A DNA stretch of 33,059 bases from Anaerolineae bacterium (lineage in GTDB: Bacteria; Chloroflexota; Anaerolineae; Promineifilales; Promineifilaceae). The position numbers and the translations under genes were made by a program. The DNA lies in the NCBI GenBank assembly GCA_019637635.1, contig JAHBVI010000077.1:1-33059 (forward strand). Reading direction: 5' to 3'. Below, one piece after another: positions 8,014-15,496 of this stretch. Within the stretch, counting starts at the first letter, position 1. Each line of letters begins with the position of its first letter. Under the pieces are notes generated by a model. It had not been told where the DNA came from. It was given only the letters and a program-made list of their open reading frames with translations, and did not search any database.

Positions 8014-8492
8014 GTCTACCGACTTGTTCGGCTGCGAACGCGAAATGTGGGCACCTTGTAAGGGATGGTGAGTTGTTGACTGCCAGAAGTATAGCGGAAA
8101 CAGGTGGCCTTTCAAGAGTGGAAATGGGGCAAAAGACGGTGAAAAGACACGGCCGTAGACGCTGGTTGACGGCCGTGCCTTAAAGTGCCCAATTAATTCA
8201 ACGCCGCCCAGACCACCGCTTTTTCCGTTCCCGTCATTAGTCTGGTTTCAGTTGTTTTGTGTCTTATATCCGATTCGCAACTCACAACCCAGAAAAAAAC
8301 AGGTCAGTAGTCATTGCTTAAGACCGTTAAATCGGCTGAAGCTGTTCTACCCCTGCTTCGCTTTTACTGGTTCAGTTGCCGTCGAAAAGAGGTGGCAATG
8401 CCCATATCAAAACCGGCTCCAGGCTGACCCTAAATTTACCTTGCGTCCAACAGGAACTTTTGAAAGGCAACTATTTGCCAAAGGAGAAAATC
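8014..8492. promoter_or_regulatory. Divergent intergenic region (479 bp)
   Basis: This spacer separates the minus-strand regulator from the plus-strand secreted pair. It holds two ACGGCCGT octamers (8149-8156 and 8169-8176), exactly 20 bp apart from start to start, the only octamers here. The right half is AT-richer. I could not fix a -35/-10 pair with confidence. The Shine-Dalgarno AAGGAG (8481-8486) serves the ATG at 8493. Confidence 0.5.
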
Positions 8493-9035
8493 ATGTCTGT
8501 ATTAACCAAGAAGTGCAAACGTTACGCCGTCGTCTGGTTCGGTATGCTGGCGATGCTGTGGCTGGTGGGTACGGTCAGCGCGGCGCCTCAGGAGAGCGTC
8601 AATAACCAGGCCGGTGCTGCGCCGGTGCCGGCGGTCTACACCTTTGAAGGCTCATACCTGCCCGACGTACTGGATACGGCCGCGCATACCATCCGGGTCT
8701 GTCGCTGTGAAGGTATGGTCAGCCATTTCGCCTTTGAGCGGACGGCCGATCCCTGGTATCGCCTGTCCATCTATCTTCATGGCCCTTTTCCAACCTTGTC
8801 TTCACCTGACCATTGGGAACGTGTTCATTTTCAGGGCGCCTCGCTGCCGCCCCTTCTGGAGCAGGCCGCCAAACATGTGCAAAACTGCCAATGTGAGCCT
8901 TATGTGGCGGATGTGGTCTACCGGCGAAGTGGCCCATCAACAGACGCGGAGACCGTATTTCCTGTGCATCATGTCTATTTGCTCATCGCCTGGCCGTTTC
9001 CAACTCAAGAACCCAGTGCCGGCAAAGGAGAATAA
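8493..9035 (+). CDS. Small secreted protein with duplicated CxC module (paralogue A)
   Basis: The ATG at 8493 is chosen over upstream starts because AAGGAG sits 6 bases before it and a classic signal peptide follows: basic MSVLTKKCKR, a hydrophobic core and a TVSA cleavage site before APQE near residue 30. The 180-residue product has two copies of one module. Copy 1 begins GSYLPDVLDTAAHTI and has VCRCEG, then a beta-rich tail (HFAFER...LSIYLHGPF). Copy 2 begins GASLPPLLEQAAKHV and has NCQCEP, then DVVYRR...VYLLIAWPF. The CxC pairs could form disulfides or bind metal. I recognise no known family. The next gene is a paralogue, 1 base downstream, so the two are almost certainly co-transcribed. 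Confidence 0.85.
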   Translation: MSVLTKKCKRYAVVWFGMLAMLWLVGTVSAAPQESVNNQAGAAPVPAVYTFEGSYLPDVLDTAAHTIRVCRCEGMVSHFAFERTADPWYRLSIYLHGPFPTLSSPDHWERVHFQGASLPPLLEQAAKHVQNCQCEPYVADVVYRRSGPSTDAETVFPVHHVYLLIAWPFPTQEPSAGKGE

Positions 9036-9036
9036 G

Positions 9037-9558
9037 ATGTTTACCAATCATCAGAACTTAAACAAATGGCGTCTGATAGGTCTATGCCTGTTCCTGGCTC
9101 TGTTCATGGTCGGTTCGGTGAGCGCCTCGACGAGCGTCGCTGAGCCGGGTAAGGCAATGGCACAACAGGCGAAGATTCCCTCATCATATTATTTTGAAGG
9201 CCCAACATTAAGTGGTGTATTGAGCGACGCGGCCGCTGTCATGCAGAATTGTAACTGCCAGCATCTGGTGACCTCTTTTGCTTATGAACGCACAATTATG
9301 GACTGGCATGGCCTGACCATCCATCTGGATTGGGTAACACCAGACGCCCCACTGGGCATCTGGGAAGAGATTCCTTTCCAGGGTACTTCTCTACCGGCCG
9401 TGTTACGAGAAGTGGCGAAATTTATGCAACATGACGGCTGTGAAAGTGCTGTGCGGGACGTCAGGTATGCACGGGCAGCATCAACTCCGAACGATCAACG
9501 ACGCCTTACGCCTGTTCATATCGTCTACCTGGTTCGGGAATCACCTTCTCCCTGTTGA
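9037..9558 (+). CDS. Small secreted protein with duplicated CxC module (paralogue B)
   Basis: The ATG at 9037 follows AAAGGAG (9024-9030) and starts a signal peptide (MFTNHQNLNKWRL, hydrophobic core, SVSA cleavage) of a 173-residue protein. It is clearly homologous to the preceding gene: YYFEGPTLSGVL against YTFEGSYLPDVL, NCNCQ against VCRCE, PFQGTSLPAVL against HFQGASLPPLL, and the VHIVYLV end against VHHVYLL. The second module keeps only one cysteine (HDGCESAV) where paralogue A has CxC, so the two copies have diverged. Function unknown; an exported, disulfide- or metal-stabilised small protein is the most that can be said. A strong terminator follows. Confidence 0.85.
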   Translation: MFTNHQNLNKWRLIGLCLFLALFMVGSVSASTSVAEPGKAMAQQAKIPSSYYFEGPTLSGVLSDAAAVMQNCNCQHLVTSFAYERTIMDWHGLTIHLDWVTPDAPLGIWEEIPFQGTSLPAVLREVAKFMQHDGCESAVRDVRYARAASTPNDQRRLTPVHIVYLVRESPSPC

Positions 9559-9597
9559 CATACCGCTGTGACAAGAAAATCTGGTGAACCATTCTGG

Positions 9598-9642
9598 CCG
9601 ATGCCCACCCTTTGGTCTGGTGGGCATCGGCTGTTTTATTTG
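9598..9642. terminator. Rho-independent terminator
   Basis: CCGATGCCCACC (9598-9609) pairs perfectly with GGTGGGCATCGG (9619-9630) around a 9-base loop, followed by CTGTTTTATTTG. It ends the secreted-protein transcript and overlaps the last codons of the convergent methyltransferase gene. Confidence 0.85.
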
Positions 9643-10241
9643 TTTTGGCGGCGGAACCAGAACCAGCCGGACTGCCAGCTTTTGTCTTCGACATGGGTGA
9701 CGCCGATTTCGCTTTTTTCCAGCGTAAAATCGGCGGTAAAGAGGGAAAGTACGGCCGTCTCCTCAATCCCGCGTGGCCCCTCTTCTCCATCTCTGGCGCC
9801 CAACCGGGCAAAGAGTAAATAGGTGGCACCGGGTTCCAGCAGGCGGGTTAGTTCCGCCCGGTAAGCCCCTCGCTGCGGTTCGGCCAGGGCGTGCAGGCAG
9901 CCGACGTCTATCGCCAGTTGGTAACGGCCGGGCAAAAACCCCAGTTCCGTCACCGACGCCTCATAAAACGTGGCCTTCTCCGAAACCCCGGCGGCGGCGG
10001 CCCGCTGCCGCGCCCCGGCAATGGCCTGGGAGATAAAATCAACGCCGTCTACCAGCCAGCCATGCTGCGCCAGATAAACGGTGGTACGGCCGTAGCCACA
10101 GCCCAGATCGAGCGCACGGCCTGGGGGCAGTACGGCCGTTAACGCGATCACTTCCGGCGGCGGCTCCGGGTTATCCCAGGGTACCGGCCCCGCCGCATAC
10201 CGCTCTGCAAATCGCTGATACGTCTCATCCATCACACGCAA
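9636..10241 (-). CDS. Class I SAM-dependent methyltransferase
   Basis: A 201-residue single-domain methyltransferase. After the lead MDETYQRFAERYAAGPVPWD come motif I ALDLGCGYGRTT (about 43-54), the acidic end of beta-2 (VDGVDF) and a motif IV-like stretch YQLAIDVGCLHAL. The layout resembles small Methyltransf_25/TehB-like enzymes that detoxify small molecules, but the substrate cannot be read from sequence. The start could be either Met1 or Met4 (10232). The gene is last on the minus-strand run and converges on the secreted-protein pair. Confidence 0.85.
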   Translation of the reverse strand: MRVMDETYQRFAERYAAGPVPWDNPEPPPEVIALTAVLPPGRALDLGCGYGRTTVYLAQHGWLVDGVDFISQAIAGARQRAAAAGVSEKATFYEASVTELGFLPGRYQLAIDVGCLHALAEPQRGAYRAELTRLLEPGATYLLFARLGARDGEEGPRGIEETAVLSLFTADFTLEKSEIGVTHVEDKSWQSGWFWFRRQNK

Positions 10242-10287
10242 TCTCCCAATCTATACCGTCAAAGGGGATAATCTGACATCTCCATTG

Positions 10288-10359
10288 GACACAGATTTAC
10301 AGGATTTACAGATTCTCACTCGACCAATTTGATCCGTTAATCCTGCCAATCCGTGTTCT
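10288..10359. repeat. Inverted ACAGATTT-type repeat between methyltransferase and GT4 genes
   Basis: The left arm has repeated ACAGATTT/ACAGGATTT units, the right arm repeated ATCCGTTA/ATCCTGCC units ending ATCCGTGTTC. The arms are imperfect reverse complements, so the spacer can fold. Same class as the other junction repeats here. Nothing else is seen in this 162-bp spacer. Confidence 0.6.
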
Positions 10360-10403
10360 ATTACCTGACAACAAGATGCCATTTTATGGCCTTGTTCAAT
10401 ATA

Positions 10404-11621
10404 TCAATCTTTCAATCTTCGCAGCCCCTCAAAAAAAGCTCCCGTTTGCGCGGCAATTTTATCCCAGGTGAACAGGTCGGCGACGGCCGTAGCATTCAGC
10501 CCCAACCGGTGGCGCAAGTTGGTGTCCGCCAGTAAGTGCTGAATAGCCTCAGCCAGACTTGCCGGATCATCTGGCGGCACAAACCAGCCATTTTGGCCGT
10601 GTACCAGTTCGGGGGTAGGGGCTGCCGGGTGGGTGGTGAGCAGGGCACGGCCGTGTGCCAATGCCGCCATCAATGTCCCCCGCCGCAGCGACGCGCCATC
10701 TCGATAGGGCAGCACCATCAGGTCTACGGCCGTCAGGTATGCCGATGCTTCATAGTCGGAGACAAAACCCGTCCAATGTATCCGGTTGGTCAGGCTGTGT
10801 TCGCTGATGAAAGCGTCTAGTTGTTCAAAAAAAGCCTGGTTATTAGCCTCATCACTGCTGCCGGTGCGCCCGCCAATGAACACCACATGCACATGTTTCG
10901 GCAATTCCGCCAGCGCTTGCAGCAGTAGATCCGCGCCTTTGCTTTCATGCAAAAAGCCAAAGTAGCCAAGCAAACAATCGGTGTTGTTTAGACCCAATTG
11001 GCGGCGCACGGCCGTTACTTCTGCGGCCGTTACCTCTCTGGCATTGATATTGCTGCCAATGGGAATTTGCACCAATCTCCCTGACAAATCACCGCCAATC
11101 TCCCCATCTCCCCATCTCTGAAGGGTTATATAATCCGCTGGATTTGTTACAATCACGCCACTCGCCTGCCGCGCCATGAAGTTCACGGCCGTTTGCCGCA
11201 ACCGCCCCGCTTTGGGGAACAGATACGGTACGCGCAAATCGTGAAAGGTGACAACGGTGGTGGTAATACCTTTCAACCGCCAGGGAAGGAAGTTGATGGC
11301 CGGGCTGCGCATGTTGTAGGCTGCCGGTTGGTATTGGATATTGACCACGTCGAATTCATGCCGCAGCGCCCAGTCGGCAATTCTGGCCATCGAAGGCCAA
11401 CGCCAGCGGTTGATGAAGGGATAAAGTTGGGCAAAGGGTAAGTGGAATGGCTCTCCCGGTTTGCGTTTGGCGTCTGATAAGCCCGGCGGCTGTATGCCCC
11501 GCCGGGTCATAATGTGAATATCGTGTCCCTGTTCGGCCAATGCTTTGGCCAATTCCTGTGTGAATGCGCCTACCCCGCCTTGCAGGGGTGGGTATTCACC
11601 TGTCACCAACCCAATTTTCAT
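10404..11621 (-). CDS. GT4-family glycosyltransferase
   Basis: A 405-residue GT-B fold enzyme. The N-domain opens MKIGLVTGEYPPLQGGVGAFT with the Gly-rich acceptor-site loop; the C-domain starts around LLGYFGFLHESKGADLLLQAL and has the donor-site region VLPYRDGASLRRGTLMAALAHGRALLTT. This is the usual GT4 pattern with retaining chemistry on a nucleotide sugar. The strong ExxxxxxE motif is partly replaced (DGASLRRG). It probably adds a sugar to a surface polysaccharide, given the neighbouring GT2, phosphohexomutase and GDP-mannose dehydratase genes. Residues near QRWGDGEIGGDLSG are encoded by an in-frame octad repeat (11095-11118), so this loop may be a recent insertion. Confidence 0.88.
   Translation of the reverse strand: MKIGLVTGEYPPLQGGVGAFTQELAKALAEQGHDIHIMTRRGIQPPGLSDAKRKPGEPFHLPFAQLYPFINRWRWPSMARIADWALRHEFDVVNIQYQPAAYNMRSPAINFLPWRLKGITTTVVTFHDLRVPYLFPKAGRLRQTAVNFMARQASGVIVTNPADYITLQRWGDGEIGGDLSGRLVQIPIGSNINAREVTAAEVTAVRRQLGLNNTDCLLGYFGFLHESKGADLLLQALAELPKHVHVVFIGGRTGSSDEANNQAFFEQLDAFISEHSLTNRIHWTGFVSDYEASAYLTAVDLMVLPYRDGASLRRGTLMAALAHGRALLTTHPAAPTPELVHGQNGWFVPPDDPASLAEAIQHLLADTNLRHRLGLNATAVADLFTWDKIAAQTGAFFEGLRRLKD
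11095..11118. repeat. Octad repeat inside the GT4 coding region
   Basis: Three adjacent 8-mers (CCAATCTC, CCCATCTC, CCCATCTC) lie in frame within the GT4 gene and add eight codons without breaking it. The unit is the same type as the intergenic GGAGATT repeats. Confidence 0.75.
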
Positions 11622-11693
11622 ATTATGGTAAGGGCGAAGCAGTTGGCAGCGAACTGATCTGGTAAACCATCATAACACCCAACTGCCTGGCCC

Positions 11694-12044
11694 CTACAGC
11701 AGCACATCTTCGGCAATGATGGGATGACCGCGCCATTTAAGCAGAGAGAGAGCATAGGTGCGGCGCAAAGAGGCAAAGTCAGCTTTGCGGTGCAATTCGG
11801 TCTGATTGGCCGGTTCCGGCCAACGGCCGTCGGCTACCTGCATGAGCTCTTTATCATTCATGCTGTTGAGGACGATCAGGTCGGCATGAAACGCTTCTGG
11901 CACTTTGCTGAGTGAGGGCGGCATCCCAGCCTGAATGCACTGCATGATAACCTCTTGCAGCGGCCATTTAGAGGCGTCGGCCATCTCTTTCAGCAGGTTA
12001 TAATCGGTTTCCGACAGTTCGATGGTGACTTTGTGGGTTTTCAT
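11694..12044 (-). CDS. Hypothetical protein with ribbon-helix-helix-like N-terminus
   Basis: A 116-residue protein. The start MKTHKVTIELSETDYNLLKEMADASKW looks like a short beta strand plus helix, as in ribbon-helix-helix DNA-binding or antitoxin proteins. The C-terminal half (HRKADFASLRRTYALSLLKWRGHPI) is basic and helical. Such small proteins are often partnered with nucleases or toxins, but no partner lies next to this one: 73 bases separate it from the GT4 gene and the GT2 gene is on the other side. The function is not established. Confidence 0.6.
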   Translation of the reverse strand: MKTHKVTIELSETDYNLLKEMADASKWPLQEVIMQCIQAGMPPSLSKVPEAFHADLIVLNSMNDKELMQVADGRWPEPANQTELHRKADFASLRRTYALSLLKWRGHPIIAEDVLL

Positions 12045-12059
12045 GGTCTTACCTTATGC

Positions 12060-12110
12060 GTGTTCAGGTCGTTAATGTGAATACATGACGACCTGAACAC
12101 TTGAATACTC
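12060..12110. repeat. Octad repeat with perfect 13-bp inverted arms
   Basis: GTGTTCAGGTCGT (12060-12072) is the exact reverse complement of 12088-12100. The right side continues as octads of the CTTGAATA type, as at 2803-2834. It fills most of the 64-bp spacer between the small hypothetical gene and the GT2 gene. Confidence 0.8.
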
Positions 12111-13050
12111 AATAACCGGCCGGGCGCAAACCAGACCGTAAAACTAACCAATATGCCTGAACACGTTGCCAGCGCAACGGCCGTTTGTGCCCCACCACCC
12201 CCTTGCCTGCTTCCAGGGCCATCTGCGCCAGATAGTTTAACAGCAGGAACAGGCGCAGGATAAGGGCAGGGGCACGGCCGTGATATTTCCGAAAGTAGCG
12301 TAACTTGGCCTGGTTAAAATAAATATGGCGCTGCGCTACGACCTGTTCGCTGCTCTTGCCCTGGTAATGTGTGACCTGGGCCGCGGGCAAATAGACCACC
12401 CGCCACCCGGCCATTTTAATGCGGCGGCACCAGTCCAGTTCCTCCGAGTACATGAAGTACCCTTCGTCCATGCCGCCGACGGTGTGGGCAATCTCTTGCC
12501 GCGTCATCAGGCAGGCGCCCATCACCCAATCCACGTCCGCCGTCTGGTCATCGGCAATATCCAGCGCGTAATATCGGTTCAAAATGCGCTGCGGCGCTCT
12601 GGATTGCAGCCAGGTGCTTTCAAAAAATGCGGTTGTCAAGGTAGGAAATCGGCGGCGGGATGATTGCACCGAACCATCTTCATTCAGCAATTGCGCTCCC
12701 ACGACGCCTACATCCAGATGCTTTTCCAGGTAATCCACCATGTGTACCAGGGCGTTTTCATGGAGGATGGTGTCTGGATTAAGCAGTAGTATATAACGGC
12801 CGTGCGCTTTGGCAATCCCCATATTGTTCCCACGGGGAAACCCAACGTTCTCGTCAGAGATGACCAGCGTTACCTGCGGGAATTCGGCGGCGACCATGGC
12901 CGCGCTGCCATCGGCGGAGGCGCTGTCTACTACAATCACCTCAACGGTTAGATCACCCTGTGTCTGCTCAATGGAACGCAAACAATCCCGCAGCAATTCG
13001 CGCACGTTCCAACTGACAATCACAATAGACAACCTAATCTCCAATCTCAT
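12109..13050 (-). CDS. GT2-family glycosyltransferase (rhamnosyltransferase-like)
   Basis: A 313-residue inverting GT-A enzyme. It has the N-terminal LSIVIVSWNVRELLRDCLRSI, VIVVDSASADGS for nucleotide binding, ENVGFPRGNNMGI, the metal-site region LLLNPDT, and GYFMYSEELDWCRRIKMAGW, which holds the catalytic-base Glu/Asp. The pattern is close to WbbL/RfbF-type rhamnosyl- or deoxyhexosyl-transferases, which suits the nearby GDP-mannose 4,6-dehydratase. A hydrophobic helix near the end (ILRLFLLLNYLAQMAL) may anchor it to the membrane. The first residues (MRLEIRL) are encoded by the GGAGATT repeat, and the gene overlaps the TatD gene by 17 bases. Confidence 0.88.
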   Translation of the reverse strand: MRLEIRLSIVIVSWNVRELLRDCLRSIEQTQGDLTVEVIVVDSASADGSAAMVAAEFPQVTLVISDENVGFPRGNNMGIAKAHGRYILLLNPDTILHENALVHMVDYLEKHLDVGVVGAQLLNEDGSVQSSRRRFPTLTTAFFESTWLQSRAPQRILNRYYALDIADDQTADVDWVMGACLMTRQEIAHTVGGMDEGYFMYSEELDWCRRIKMAGWRVVYLPAAQVTHYQGKSSEQVVAQRHIYFNQAKLRYFRKYHGRAPALILRLFLLLNYLAQMALEAGKGVVGHKRPLRWQRVQAYWLVLRSGLRPAGY

Positions 13051-13834
13051 CCCATTTCATCCTGGGAAACAATCGGGCCGCGTTTTGGGTGGTATGGTGG
13101 GCAAACACGGCCGTATCCATCCCCCTCTCTTGCGCTATCCGCGCCGCTACCTGGGTGACAAAAGCCGGTTCATTGCGCGACGGCCGTTTGCCCCGCGATG
13201 CCCCATCGCCCTGTTCCGGCGCCAGGTAGGGCGCATCCGTCTCCACCACAATCCGATCCAGCGGCGCACGCGCGGCAATGGCTCGCAATTCGGTTGCTTT
13301 TTTGTACGTCACCGGCCCGGTGAAACCGAGATAATAGCCCATCTCTAGCACCTGCACGGCCGTGTCCCAATCGGCGGCAAACGAGTGCAGCACCCCTTTA
13401 CCCGGCGTCTCGCGCAGCATCCTGACCACATCGGCGCTGGCTTCCCGGTTGTGTATAATCACCGGCAAATCCAGTTCCGCCGCCAGTTCTAGCTGCTGCC
13501 GGAAGGCATGATGCTGCACCGGGTGGGGCGATTTATCCCAATGATAATCCAGCCCAATTTCGCCAATCGCCACCACTTTTTCATGCTGCGCCAGGTCGCG
13601 CAGCTTATCCCGCCAGCCATCTTGCCAATCGGCCGTGGAATTGGGATGAACGCCCACCGCCGCGTACACTGTGGGAAATTGCTCGGTCAGGGTGAGTACG
13701 GCCGTGCAGCTTTCCAGATCAATCGCCGGCACAACGATGCGCGCCACGCCTGCCGCCACTGCCCGCGCCACCACGGCCGTCCGGTCGGCGTCAAAGCGAT
13801 GAAAGGCGAGATGGCAGTGGGTGTCTATGAGCAT
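13034..13834 (-). CDS. tatD: TatD-family metal-dependent hydrolase (DNase)
   Basis: The start is set at the ATG at 13832-13834 (MLIDTHCHLAFH); a longer frame would add residues from the CACAGAGA repeat. The 266-residue protein has all TatD landmarks: DTHCH, AAVGVHPN, AIGEIGLDYHW, VIIHNRE, LHSFAADW, IVVETDAPYLAPE and RNEPAFV. These supply the His, Glu and Asp metal ligands of the amidohydrolase-like barrel. TatD enzymes are 3'-5' exonucleases or deacylases with a housekeeping repair or RNA-quality role. The last residues (WDEIGD) come from the GGAGATT repeat at the overlap with the GT2 gene. Confidence 0.93.
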   Translation of the reverse strand: MLIDTHCHLAFHRFDADRTAVVARAVAAGVARIVVPAIDLESCTAVLTLTEQFPTVYAAVGVHPNSTADWQDGWRDKLRDLAQHEKVVAIGEIGLDYHWDKSPHPVQHHAFRQQLELAAELDLPVIIHNREASADVVRMLRETPGKGVLHSFAADWDTAVQVLEMGYYLGFTGPVTYKKATELRAIAARAPLDRIVVETDAPYLAPEQGDGASRGKRPSRNEPAFVTQVAARIAQERGMDTAVFAHHTTQNAARLFPRMKWDEIGD

Positions 13835-13869
13835 TGGTACACGGCAATTGGTGAGCTTACTGAAAAAAC

Positions 13870-13937
13870 CACAGAGGCACAGAGACACAGAGAATTTCGA
13901 CCAGAAAAAATCCGTGCCTCCGTGTCTCTGTGGTGGC
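13870..13937. repeat. CACAGAGA octad inverted repeat
   Basis: CACAGAGG, CACAGAGA and CACAGAGA (13870-13893) face GTGCCTCC, GTGTCTCT and GTGGTGGC (13914-13937), giving a long imperfect hairpin between the tatD and phosphohexomutase genes. It could stabilise or separate transcripts. Confidence 0.82.
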
Positions 13938-13994
13938 GTTCTTCAGTAGACTCATCGGTAATCGGTTAACGGATCCCTGATGGATATTGCTGAC

Positions 13995-15413
13995 CTACTG
14001 CAAACCGGCCAGGCGCAGGCCATCTTCCAGGATGGTCTGTACGCGGTCTTCGTGCGTCGTTTCGCAGTAGACGCGGATTATGGGTTCGGTGCCGCTAAAG
14101 CGCACCAACAGCCAGCCGCCATCTTCCATGACAAACTGATGCCCGTCAATGGTGACAATATCGGTAACTTTGAGACCGCCAATGGTAGACGGCCGTGCCG
14201 CATCCACATTGTGCCAGATTTCCGCCCTTCGTCCCTGGTCAAAGGTCGAATCCACCCGGTTGTAAAAGTGGGGGCCAACCAGTTCAAACAGCGCCGCCAG
14301 CAGTTCCGACGGTTTCTTGCCCGTCAGCCGCATCATGTCCAGCATATACAGCCCCGCCAGGATGCCATCCCGCTCCGGCACATGCCCGCGAAAGGCGTAA
14401 CCGCCGCTCTCCTCGCCGCCAATCAGCCCATCCACCTCTACCATTTTGGGCGCAATGTATTTGAAGCCCACGCCGGTTTCATGCACCGGCACACCGTAAA
14501 TCTGGCCCAATTTGTTCAGCATCTTGGTGGTGGAAATGGTCTTGACAATAGGGCCGCGCTCACCGCGCACTTCCAGCAGGTAATAGCCCATCAGCCCATA
14601 GACACGCAGTTGGTCCATAAACTGGCCGTTTTCATCGCCAAAACCGACGCGGTCGGCGTCGCCGTCGTTGATGATGACCACATCCGCACCCACTGCCCCG
14701 GCCATGCTCAGGCCATGATCCACATTCGGCGGAATCGGTTCGGGGCGGGTCATGTGGGGGTAGATGGGGTTGCGTGCGTTGTGGACTTCGGTGAGGCGGG
14801 TACGGCCGTTCGCCAGCAGCCGCGGAAACCAGCCGGCCCCATTGCCCCACATGCAATCTACCAGCACGTTAAAGCCGGCATTTTTGATGGCCTCAATGTC
14901 CACCAGCCGGTGCAGTTGAGCGATGTAGGCGGGGGCGGGGTCGAAGATGTGGACACGGCCGTCGCTCAGCGCATCGTCCAGCTTCATTCGTTTCACCCCA
15001 TCCAGGGCAGGGATAGCCGCCTCAATTTTCTTCAAATCTGCGGGCGGAATGGCCCCGCCCAACGGGTCGCGCACCTTAAAGCCGCAGTCCCAGGGGGGAT
15101 TATGGCTGGCGGTAATGTTAACCGCCCCACCGGCCTGTTTATCCACCACCGCATAAGAAATAGTGGGCGTTGGCGTCGCCCCCTCCGTCAGCCAGACGTG
15201 AATGTCATTGGCCGCCAGCACTTCCGCCGCCGCCGCTGCAAAAAACTCCGCCTGGAAGCGCTTATCGTAGCCAATCACAATGCCCTTTTCCGCCAGCCCT
15301 TGCTGGTGGATAAAGTTGGCAAAGCCCTGCGCACAGCGGCGCACATTGTCAAACGTATAATCCTCGGCAATCCGCCCCCGCCAGCCGTCTGTACCGAATT
15401 TGATGTCGCTCAT
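13995..15413 (-). CDS. Phosphoglucomutase/phosphomannomutase family protein
   Basis: A 472-residue alpha-D-phosphohexomutase that would interconvert hexose 6- and 1-phosphates. Visible are FGTDGWRG at the N-terminus, the phosphoserine loop TASHNPP (Ser near residue 103), the metal loop DGDADR, the sugar loop GEESGG, and the phosphate-binding RFSGTEP in domain 4. The segment after the serine loop reads PWDCGFKV where most family members have EYNGxKV, a local oddity near the active site. Mannose-1-phosphate from this enzyme would feed GDP-mannose for the gmd product next door, though specificity for glucose or mannose cannot be told. The gene sits 83 bases downstream of gmd on the same strand. 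Confidence 0.92.
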   Translation of the reverse strand: MSDIKFGTDGWRGRIAEDYTFDNVRRCAQGFANFIHQQGLAEKGIVIGYDKRFQAEFFAAAAAEVLAANDIHVWLTEGATPTPTISYAVVDKQAGGAVNITASHNPPWDCGFKVRDPLGGAIPPADLKKIEAAIPALDGVKRMKLDDALSDGRVHIFDPAPAYIAQLHRLVDIEAIKNAGFNVLVDCMWGNGAGWFPRLLANGRTRLTEVHNARNPIYPHMTRPEPIPPNVDHGLSMAGAVGADVVIINDGDADRVGFGDENGQFMDQLRVYGLMGYYLLEVRGERGPIVKTISTTKMLNKLGQIYGVPVHETGVGFKYIAPKMVEVDGLIGGEESGGYAFRGHVPERDGILAGLYMLDMMRLTGKKPSELLAALFELVGPHFYNRVDSTFDQGRRAEIWHNVDAARPSTIGGLKVTDIVTIDGHQFVMEDGGWLLVRFSGTEPIIRVYCETTHEDRVQTILEDGLRLAGLQ

Positions 15414-15430
15414 GTTAACCTTTTGGTGAG

Positions 15431-15493
15431 GTAATCAGTTATCGGTAATCAGTTGATCCGCTACCGTTTACCGTTTACCGATCACCGATTACC
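15431..15493. repeat. GTAATCG/GTTTACC heptad inverted repeat
   Basis: Heptads GTAATCA, GTTATCG and GTAATCA on the left face CGCTACC, GTTTACC, GTTTACC, GATCACC and GATTACC on the right, at strict 7-bp spacing. It fills the gap between gmd and the phosphohexomutase gene. Confidence 0.85.
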
Positions 15494-15496
15494 TTC

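Noticed and set aside
13980..15434. 484-codon plus-strand open frame opposite the phosphohexomutase
   Set aside because: It is the complement of a gene with all family motifs; the His- and Gln-rich translation is typical of antisense frames.
15431..15493. Degenerate CRISPR repeat array
   Set aside because: The units are 7 bp with no spacers; the same holds for the other tandem arrays, and no cas gene is present.
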